Below are positions 1 to 4,069 of a stretch of 5,428 bases of DNA, piece after piece. Source of the stretch: Chitinivibrionales bacterium. GTDB taxonomy: Bacteria > Fibrobacterota > Chitinivibrionia > Chitinivibrionales > WJMI01. Where the stretch lies: the NCBI GenBank assembly GCA_014729595.1, contig WJJU01000555.1, forward strand, positions 1-5,428, given 5' to 3'. The first letter of the stretch is position 1; each line of letters opens with the position of its first letter. The position numbers were made by a program, and so were the translations under genes. The notes under the pieces are model-generated. The model saw nothing but the letters and a program-made list of their open reading frames with translations. It had not been told where the DNA came from and searched no databases.

Positions 1-690
1 GATCTAACATATCGAGCGGTTCATGTTTTGGGTGATATTCGGGCGCTGGCTTGTGAAGACACCCGGCATACGCGCAGGCTTTTGGAGCGCTATGGGATCG
101 AACCGCCCAAAGTATTGTTGAGCTACCACGAGCATAACGAAGAACGGGCCACCGTACAAATCCTTGATCTTTTGAGCCATGGAAAAGATGTCGGTCTCTG
201 CTCGGATGCCGGGCTGCCGGGAATCAGCGATCCCGGCTATCGGATAATTTCGCAAGCGGCGGACAGAGGTTATGGTGTGACCGCAATACCGGGGGGCAAT
301 GCGGTGGAGCTTGCATTGGTGGTTTCGGGGCTTCCCACTTCGAGCTACACTTTTAAAGGTTTTCCGCCAAGAAAGCCGGGGCCGCGAAAGAGGTACTTGG
401 AGCAGGACCGTGATTTACCTCACACGCTAATCTTCTATGAATCCCCATTTCGCTTGAGCAAGCTTTTAGACGACGCCTTGGCGGTACTCGGTGATCGGCG
501 GGCGGCCGTATGCCGGGAATTGACGAAAATGCACGAAGAAACAGCACGAGGATGGCTCTCGGAGCTAAGTGAGCGATTCCGGGATGCGAAGGTCAAGGGA
601 GAAATAACCGTCGTAATCGCCGGTAACAATCCCAAATTCTTGCGCAGCAACAACGATGCGGAGCAGGACTGCCAAGCGGCGCCCCTATAA
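1..690 (+). CDS. rsmI: 16S rRNA (cytidine-1402-2'-O)-methyltransferase RsmI, 5' end cut by window
   Basis: RsmI uses S-adenosylmethionine to methylate the 2'-O of C1402 in the decoding centre of 16S rRNA; it is a cytosolic member of the tetrapyrrole-methylase fold. The frame is open from the first base and 229 residues are visible. Seen here: ALACEDTRHTRRLL (residues 15-28), matching the family's ACEDTRxTxxLL signature; SYHEHNE (41-47); the glycine-rich SDAGLPGISDPGY (68-80); IPGGN (96-100); SGLPTSSYTFKGFPPRKPGPR (109-129); IFYESPFRL (144-152); and CRELTKMHEE (171-180) with a typical GEITVVIAG (200-208) near the C-terminus. Family proteins are about 270-290 residues, so roughly 50 N-terminal residues lie outside the window. 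An apparent TTG start at 28 falls inside the conserved domain and is not the real start. One oddity is PGGN where most relatives have PGPS. The last 6 bp overlap the end of the convergent DUF975 gene. Confidence 0.95.
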   Translation, partial: DLTYRAVHVLGDIRALACEDTRHTRRLLERYGIEPPKVLLSYHEHNEERATVQILDLLSHGKDVGLCSDAGLPGISDPGYRIISQAADRGYGVTAIPGGNAVELALVVSGLPTSSYTFKGFPPRKPGPRKRYLEQDRDLPHTLIFYESPFRLSKLLDDALAVLGDRRAAVCRELTKMHEETARGWLSELSERFRDAKVKGEITVVIAGNNPKFLRSNNDAEQDCQAAPL

Positions 691-1338
691 CCACCGCGAG
701 ATGCTTTCCCGCGCAGCGCTATCGGGACGGATCTCTTCATAGAAGGCCGCAACCGATGTGTTCACATACGGGGTCAACCACAAGAATCCTATACCAAGTG
801 TAAGCACACACAGAAAAGCCCACCCAAGAAACCGCAGCATCAGCATCAGTAACCTGACCTTATGGCCTTTCATCATTTCTTTACTTTTATTAATGGCATC
901 CATCGGACCTATTTGTTCGTCATCGGCCAAGATATAGAAGGTCATGGAATATGACAGGCTCGCAATAATCCCGGGTATTATTAGAAGAAGAAGCCAAAAA
1001 ATTATGAGGAGAATCATCAGTAGATAGGTTGCCAATGCCGTTGGGAATCGTTTGAAGCCTTCGAACATGCGGGTAAGTGGCGGCGTATCTCCCCGTGCTA
1101 TTCCGATAAAAAACATCGAGAGCCCCAACGTAAACGGCCCGGAAACGAACGTCGATACAATCCAGCCCGTTTTGGGATAGATGATACCGATGCCCGTCGA
1201 TATTGCGAAGTACACAAAAACGACGCCGACGGCCGGGCCCCATTTTCCTTTAAGTGCCTCGCGCGCCCTCCGCATAATTTCACCATTGGAGGAAACAGTG
1301 CCCTCACCCTCATGTCCTACGGTTTCGCTTTTAACCAT
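685..1338 (-). CDS. DUF975-family integral membrane protein
   Basis: A 217-residue membrane protein of the DUF975 family; its biochemical role is unknown. A cytosolic N-terminus carries the family's REALKGKWGPAVGV motif (residues 26-39). Hydrophobic segments follow at about 35-54, 58-81, 100-138 (long enough for two passes, with the IIPGIIASLSYSMTFYILADD block that typifies the family) and 162-200. IGPMDAINKSKEMMKGHKVR (143-162) is a cytosolic amphipathic helix, also typical of the family. The ATG at 1336-1338 is chosen because AGGAGA lies 11 nt upstream on the minus strand; spacing is a little long. The first 20 residues are polar and precede the domain, so a later start is possible but unsupported. 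The upstream same-strand neighbour is an acidic unknown protein 126 bp away, so co-transcription is possible. The TAG stop (685-687) overlaps the end of rsmI. Confidence 0.88.
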   Translation of the reverse strand: MVKSETVGHEGEGTVSSNGEIMRRAREALKGKWGPAVGVVFVYFAISTGIGIIYPKTGWIVSTFVSGPFTLGLSMFFIGIARGDTPPLTRMFEGFKRFPTALATYLLMILLIIFWLLLLIIPGIIASLSYSMTFYILADDEQIGPMDAINKSKEMMKGHKVRLLMLMLRFLGWAFLCVLTLGIGFLWLTPYVNTSVAAFYEEIRPDSAARESISRWL

Positions 1339-1464
1339 TGTGTTGCCTATCTCCTATAAACTGTGAAACGGCGGTTTGCCTGCTATACGTCGTACACGAA
1401 ACGAACCTCGAACAGCCCAAACCTTTACCGACCTCCCGGGACACACACCGACGCTATTCCAGCG

Positions 1465-2142
1465 TTATTTGACCAAATCATCCAGATCAATCACATCATC
1501 CGATGAGTTGTTTTCATCAGTCCTTCGGTTTTTCTTCACCTCACCGTCCTCGCCGGCCGAGGCCGGCTCAATGTTTTCGCCAAACATTTCATCATCGCTC
1601 CCGGCCCCAAGAGCATCAAGAAGATCACCGATTTCACTTCCCTCGACAAGTTCGCGATCGGCGGCATCCACCTCACCGACATTGCACGATATATCCGGTA
1701 TTTCGTCCGCCAATAAATGCTTGAGTTCAGAGGTCGGTATTCTTTCCGTTGATTCCGCGCAGATTCCTTCGTTTTCCGTGCGTTCGTCCGAGGGTTCCAT
1801 CGAGGAAATTTCCCGCGATCCTTCGGTTCCCCACATGGTCATCCCTTCTTCACCTCCGTCGTTCGCTTTGCCGCCGTCAGACGGTTCTTTCGCCGCTCCG
1901 TCAGCTACTAGCCTAACATCACCGAGGCAGGCTCGAATGGTGCACTGCATACGCTCCACGATAGGTTTAAGCTCCGCATCGGCGCCTTCAAAATCAAATA
2001 CCTTAGTCACCAGCATCTCCTGGACCGCCAGGAGGGCACGCTGGGCATCCATTGCATTGTCTATAAGGGCCTTCGCTTCGGTGACGCCGACCTCGCAGCC
2101 GGTGTCGTTAGATCTTTTTCGTTTTCGGCCAAATAATTTCAT
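1465..2142 (-). CDS. Acidic low-complexity protein of unknown function
   Basis: I do not recognise this 225-residue protein. The start is well supported: GGGGAGG sits 4 nt upstream of the ATG on the minus strand. It begins with a short basic segment (MKLFGRKRKR, 1-10). A predicted helical part follows at about 20-80 (TEAKALIDNAMDAQRALLAVQ, then AELKPIVERMQCTIRACL). From about 84 to the end it is Glu/Asp/Ser/Gly-rich and probably disordered, broken by short hydrophobic islands: SELKHLLADEIPDI (138-151), SEIGDLLDALGA (169-180) and the extreme C-terminus DDVIDLDDLVK (215-225). Islands of this kind in an acidic tail often act as docking peptides; that is inference. There is no signal peptide or membrane segment. 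The opposite strand is open across the whole gene (1376-2212), but that reading gives a Ser/Pro-rich shadow without a ribosome site. A poor five-base inverted repeat (ACGCT/AGCGT, 1451-1465) overlaps the stop and is not a terminator. Confidence 0.75.
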   Translation of the reverse strand: MKLFGRKRKRSNDTGCEVGVTEAKALIDNAMDAQRALLAVQEMLVTKVFDFEGADAELKPIVERMQCTIRACLGDVRLVADGAAKEPSDGGKANDGGEEGMTMWGTEGSREISSMEPSDERTENEGICAESTERIPTSELKHLLADEIPDISCNVGEVDAADRELVEGSEIGDLLDALGAGSDDEMFGENIEPASAGEDGEVKKNRRTDENNSSDDVIDLDDLVK

Positions 2143-2363
2143 GTATCCTCCCCAAAGTCACGGCACCGCAAGCTCCGACGGCGAAGCGCGAAAAAGATTT
2201 CCCCGATTCTAATCTACAATGATTATGCTCTCCAGACAAGGCCCTCATAAATTTGACCGTATTCACCCGCTGCAAGCAACTGTTCGCCGGCCCTGAATCG
2301 CCTTAAATGAGAGGTGCTCTCAGATGGGATTCGGGAGCAATCCGCCGAAAAATAAAAAAAGAC
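2143..2363. other. Gene-free 5' flank between divergent units
   Basis: No plausible coding region lies here. On the minus strand it is the upstream region of the acidic-protein gene. A possible minus-strand -10 (CATAAT near 2222-2227) has no convincing -35. On the plus side it ends in the nested inverted repeat (2290-2338) and an A-rich tract (2348-2360) directly upstream of the plus-strand promoter. Confidence 0.5.
2290..2338. repeat. Nested inverted repeats upstream of the plus-strand promoter
   Basis: The inner repeat is TGAGAG-gtg-CTCTCA (2308-2322), perfect over six pairs. It is enclosed by CCTGAATC (2292-2299) and GATTCGGG (2328-2335), which pair over eight positions with one T.G wobble, plus a further GC/GC pair across one extra A (2290-2291/2337-2338). 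It ends about 25 bp before the promoter's -35, so it could be a regulator binding site or a structured element. No T-run follows on either strand, so it is not an obvious intrinsic terminator. Confidence 0.5.
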
Positions 2364-2391
2364 TTGCATTTTATCATACAGTATTTATATT
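2364..2391 (+). promoter_or_regulatory. Sigma-70-type promoter for the structured leader / RRM unit
   Basis: TTGCAT (2364-2369), a 16-bp spacer and TATATT (2386-2391) resemble a housekeeping promoter. An A-rich tract just upstream (2348-2360) could serve as an UP element. Transcription would start near 2398, about 490 nt ahead of the RRM start codon. An ATG at 2401 would be almost leaderless but begins an unconvincing 72-codon frame. Confidence 0.5.
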
Positions 2392-2403
2392 TACCGGTGT
2401 ATG

Positions 2404-2454
2404 ACCTGGCTTGATGCCGTCAACGGACGTAGGTTGACAACACCAGGTATCAAG
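2404..2454 (+). repeat. Three interlocking perfect 6-bp inverted repeats at the transcript 5' end
   Basis: ACCTGG-CTTGAT (2404-2415) is followed by GTCAAC-N8-GTTGAC (2419-2438) and then CCAGGT-ATCAAG (2443-2454). The central repeat makes a hairpin. Either outer pair can enclose it, but the two outer pairs cross. Because both junctions have zero linker length, the two full outer helices could not easily form together. They are better read as alternative folds, a shortened pseudoknot, an intermolecular contact, or DNA half-sites. Confidence 0.55.
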
Positions 2455-2835
2455 TCGAACAGTCGATATTTATCCAAGGAGATTTGCCCGGCCAGGTTCC
2501 TTCGTTGTAGGTCTCAGACGAGTACCCGTCGTCACGGAGACTCCGGCAACGCGCTTCTCCCGGCACCGACTCTTCTAAACATCTCTTTCCGTCAGCCATC
2601 TATTTGGCTACAAAAATAGCACACTACCTATCAAAATGCATAAGGCGTATTCCATTCCATACCAAGTAAGTAATTGCTCATCCATAACGGTGATAAAACG
2701 TAGCCCGCTTTATTTGATACCGAAGTCGGCCGCCGTTGTAAGGTCGACCGTGCGGCATGATCAAGAATTACGAAAAAAGACATATAAAATAACACCATCG
2801 TCTCGATATCCAAGTATCGGGACCTCTACCATTAA

Positions 2836-2886
2836 CCTCCCGTGCATAATACAACACGGGAATATGTACACCTTTTCCGCTGGAGG
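2836..2886 (+). promoter_or_regulatory. Ribosome site of the RRM gene with a possible masking sequence
   Basis: The Shine-Dalgarno is GGAGG (2882-2886), five bases before the GTG at 2892. CCTCC (2836-2840) is its exact complement. Three bases of that CCTCC also belong to the perfect hairpin TCCCGTG/CACGGGA (2838-2844/2855-2861). If the hairpin forms, the ribosome site is free; if CCTCC pairs with GGAGG, it is hidden. The masking helix is only five pairs, so it is a suggestion, not a demonstrated switch. Confidence 0.35.
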
Positions 2887-2891
2887 CCCTT

Positions 2892-3155
2892 GTGGCTAAG
2901 AGACTGTATGTTGGGAATATCCCTTTCCGGACGAACGAAGAAGAGATCCGTGACCTGTTTGCAGAGTTTGGTAAGGTGCATGACGTGAGCATCATCACCG
3001 ACCGAGAGACCGGGCGTTCGCGCGGTTTCTGTTTTGTAGAAATGGACAATGCCGATGCGGCTATTACCGGCTTAAACGAAAGGGATTTCGGCGGTCGCAC
3101 CTTGCGCGTGAACATCGCTCGCGAACGTCGCCCAGCCCAAAGCTACGGCTCATAA
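2892..3155 (+). CDS. Small single-RRM RNA-binding protein
   Basis: An 87-residue protein made almost entirely of one RNA recognition motif. RRMs bind short single-stranded RNA on a four-stranded sheet. RNP2 is LYVGNI (residues 5-10) and RNP1 is RGFCFVEM (44-51). The RNA-stacking aromatics Y6, F46 and F48 are present; RNP1 has Cys where Gly is common. Helix 1 is NEEEIRDLFAEFG (15-27), the loop ITDRETGRSRG (35-45) is standard, and helix 2 is DNADAAITGLN (52-62), followed by FGGRTLRVNIARER. The tail PAQSYGS is short, without the long Gly-rich end of some bacterial relatives. The GTG start is chosen because GGAGG lies five bases upstream and MAKRLYVGN matches the usual family N-terminus. Bacterial single-RRM proteins are often cold- or stress-regulated and may bind their own leaders. 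The flanking structured sequence on the same strand makes an RNA partner here plausible but unproven. Confidence 0.93.
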   Translation: MAKRLYVGNIPFRTNEEEIRDLFAEFGKVHDVSIITDRETGRSRGFCFVEMDNADAAITGLNERDFGGRTLRVNIARERRPAQSYGS

Positions 3156-3185
3156 TCTTTCGATATACAAGCCGACTAGCACCGT

Positions 3186-3330
3186 ACTACGGAAGTCCGC
3201 ATGCTTTGGCGGTGAGTTATCTACACTCACTGCCGAGGCGTGACTGCACAGGGGACCTAATGGAATGGTCCCAAAGGGTTCGCATTCCCTCAACCGGGGA
3301 ATGAAAGTGGCGGAGAGGGGAATTCGTAGT
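3186..3330 (+). ncRNA. Branched RNA domain with an 18-bp stem
   Basis: The closing helix pairs 3186-3193 (ACTACGGA) with 3323-3330 (TTCGTAGT), eight pairs with one G.U. Inside are three hairpins. The first pairs 3200-3217 with 3225-3242 over 18 uninterrupted pairs; its four non-Watson-Crick positions (3202/3240, 3205/3237, 3207/3235, 3211/3231) are all G.U in plus-strand RNA and would be A.C mismatches in minus-strand RNA. The second is GGGACC/GGTCCC (3252-3257/3267-3272). The third is CATTCCC/GGGAATG (3283-3289/3297-3303). An alternative small hairpin at 3174-3196 (GACT..CCGT/ACGG..AGTC) would compete with the closing helix. Confidence 0.6.
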
Positions 3331-3424
3331 CAAGGCGCCATGCCGCGACGCACGGATTTCGCTTTGCACTTTGCGAACCATATTGAGCACAATCAAACAT
3401 TGACCATTTTTTGCGCTTTGCGAC

Positions 3425-3436
3425 TTAAGATGCGAA
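3425..3436 (+). repeat. Direct repeat TTAAGATGCGAA, copy 1
   Basis: Twelve bases identical to 3583-3594, offset by 158 bp. In this copy TTAAGATGC falls in the loop of the possible CGCTTT/AAGAGCG-type hairpin (3414-3442). Confidence 0.6.
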
Positions 3437-3582
3437 AGAGCGATCAGAAGGCTCGCATCCGTTAGGTCCGAGAAGGCCTCGTCGCTCCATACGCCCGAGC
3501 CGCGCCGGTGACATTGCTCGGCTAAGCACCCGAGCATAGCAGAAAGTCATGGCGGCGCCTCATGCGTTGCGAAAGGCCATAG

Positions 3583-3594
3583 TTAAGATGCGAA
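3583..3594 (+). repeat. Direct repeat TTAAGATGCGAA, copy 2
   Basis: Identical to 3425-3436. It is followed immediately by GAAGTCCG-type sequence (3592-3599), which also occurs at 3192-3199 at the edge of the branched domain. Confidence 0.6.
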
Positions 3595-3611
3595 GTCCGG
3601 GAGAACATCGC

Positions 3612-3627
3612 GAACAATCGATTGTTC
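3612..3627. repeat. 16-bp perfect palindrome
   Basis: GAACAATC/GATTGTTC is fully self-complementary. It could be a dimeric-regulator site, or in RNA a 6-bp stem with a UCGA tetraloop. A near copy of the left half, GAACATCG (3603-3610), lies just upstream and can also pair with the right half, with one bulged T. Confidence 0.6.
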
Positions 3628-3630
3628 CAA

Positions 3631-3754
3631 GGGCCGTCTGAAGCGTGCAAGCGTCCTACGCCGAGCGCAAGACGTGAACGAATCGGCCCAGCAAAGGACC
3701 TCCGAGTGGTTATATAGACTAGCACCGGAGGAACCTCATCGGCGGGTTGCCGAT
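3631..3754 (+). ncRNA. Three consecutive stem-loops in the candidate large RNA
   Basis: First, GGGCCG (3631-3636) pairs with CGGCCC (3684-3689), enclosing GTGC/GCGC (one U.G) and GCGT/ACGC. Second, AGG-CCTCCG-GTG (3695-3708) pairs with CAC-CGGAGG-CCT (3723-3736): twelve pairs interrupted by one internal loop and one bulged A. Third, ATCGGC/GCCGAT (3738-3743/3749-3754) closes a five-base loop. Read by eye as plus-strand RNA. Confidence 0.45.
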
Positions 3755-3780
3755 ATTGTTCCGCACTGCAACCGCATAAT

Positions 3781-3945
3781 GGTTTGCGACAGCCTTTCAA
3801 ATGGGTAAGATGAACAGCATGAGAGCCGTCGCCTGACTCGAGCTTGAATACCGAGGAACTGTTTCAACGCCGGGGTGAGGTGCATACTACTCCATGCCCG
3901 CCACCTATCCCCACCCAGAGCCGGCTCTTGCCATTTCCGCAAACC
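3781..3945 (+). ncRNA. Possible 3' domain closed by a long-range 8-bp helix
   Basis: GGTTTGCG (3781-3788) is the exact complement of CGCAAACC (3938-3945). Between them lie GCTTGAA/TTCAA-GC (3842-3848/3863-3870, one bulged C), GGGG-AGGTG-CAT/ATG-CACCT-CCCC (3872-3885/3894-3912, with internal loops), and the 12-bp palindrome AGAGCCGGCTCT (3917-3928). GGTTTGC (3781-3787) can instead pair locally with GCAACC (3768-3773), so two folds compete. Confidence 0.35.
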
Positions 3946-4023
3946 CCCTTTCCCGAAATCATGAAGGCTTCCTTGATTGGCTCCGGAGTATTCGTAATGC
4001 TCATTTCCGGCACTGAAATTGCT

Positions 4024-4029
4024 TATAAT
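4024..4029 (+). promoter_or_regulatory. Consensus -10 of a promoter for the rhomboid unit
   Basis: TATAAT matches the sigma-70 -10 consensus exactly. No good -35 is seen at 16-18 bp upstream (the sequence there is near TCATTT). A TG lies one base too far upstream for a perfect extended -10. Transcription near 4036 leaves a leader of about 35 nt before the ATG at 4070, which supports that start over the TTG at 4019. Confidence 0.5.
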
Positions 4030-4069
4030 CTATAAAAACAAAGGGCGATGTACAGGCGAAGGGGATAGC

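Larger units (their letters stand above)
2398..2891 (+). ncRNA. Candidate structured leader (or separate small RNA plus leader) upstream of the RRM gene
   Basis: This roughly 490-nt stretch has no credible gene but many possible plus-strand helices. In order: GTCAAC/GTTGAC (2419-2424/2433-2438) enclosed by either ACCTGG/CCAGGT or CTTGAT/ATCAAG; AAGGA/TCCTT (2476-2480/2498-2502); GTCTC/GAGAC (2511-2515/2537-2541) enclosing GACGA/TCGTC (2517-2521/2529-2533); AGCCA/TGGCT (2594-2598/2605-2609); GCCGC/GCGGC with inner GTTG/CGAC (2729-2756); a 9-bp stem GTCTCGATA/TATCGGGAC (2800-2808/2815-2823, one U.G); and TCCCGTG/CACGGGA (2838-2844/2855-2861). The first four groups lie within about 210 nt of the promoter and could form a separate small RNA, but I see no T-rich terminator after 2610. 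A weak -10-like TATAAA (2783-2788) could start a shorter RRM transcript. I do not recognise a known riboswitch or RNA family. The structures are read by eye only. Confidence 0.4.
3156..4023 (+). ncRNA. Candidate large structured non-coding RNA downstream of the RRM gene
   Basis: About 870 bp without a convincing gene; the open frames on both strands lack ribosome sites and recognisable protein features. Instead it contains many plus-strand helices: a branched domain (3186-3330), possible pairings GCGACG/CGTCGC (3345-3350/3480-3485) and ACGGAT/ATCCGT (3352-3357/3457-3462), hairpins at 3414-3442 and 3515-3536, a 16-bp palindrome (3612-3627), a closed arm 3631-3689, a 12-pair stem 3695-3736, a hairpin 3738-3754, and a long-range 8-bp helix 3781-3788/3938-3945 enclosing a G/C stem 3872-3912. 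No T-rich terminator separates it from the RRM gene and no strong promoter precedes it, so co-transcription with the RRM gene is the simplest reading. Conserved signatures of RNase P RNA, tmRNA, SRP RNA and common riboswitches were not seen. Boundaries are uncertain; the 3' end is placed before the rhomboid promoter. A decayed gene or regulatory DNA is the alternative. Confidence 0.45.

Noticed and set aside
1376..2212. Long plus-strand open frame (278 codons) opposite the acidic protein gene
   Set aside because: The product is a Ser/Pro/Arg-rich low-complexity shadow without a ribosome site or domain. The minus-strand frame has a strong SD and a sensible N-terminus.
2401..2619. 72-codon plus-strand frame just after the promoter, possibly leaderless
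   Set aside because: No ribosome site, protein-like composition or recognised motif; the same bases form paired repeats.
2636..2899. 87-codon frame overlapping the RRM start by 8 bases, a possible coupled leader peptide
   Set aside because: No Shine-Dalgarno, Ser/Ile/Tyr-rich nonspecific product; the overlap looks accidental.
3276..3290. GGGTTCGCATTCCC, which resembles a tRNA or tmRNA T-arm
   Set aside because: The loop is eight rather than seven bases with a 4-bp stem, and no acceptor, anticodon or CCA-end sequence fits around it. The CATTCCC/GGGAATG hairpin is stronger.
3400..3412. TTGACC followed by a T-run as an intrinsic terminator
   Set aside because: No G/C-rich hairpin immediately precedes the T-run.
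3400..3431. TTGACC ... TAAGAT as an internal promoter for the candidate RNA
   Set aside because: The spacing to TAAGAT is 20 bp and the hexamer at 17 bp (ACTTAA) is poor.
3217..3537. 106-codon minus-strand frame
   Set aside because: No ribosome site or motif, and it runs antisense to the 18-bp RNA stem whose wobbles point to the plus strand.
3583..3604. AAGATGCGAAGTCC, faintly like a group I intron P7 region
   Set aside because: No interrupted exon, no matching P3/P4-P6 elements and no endonuclease were seen; similarity is limited to a few bases.
4019..4069. TTG start extending the rhomboid by 17 residues
   Set aside because: It lies upstream of the TATAAT -10, has no ribosome site, and the extension does not match the family N-terminus.
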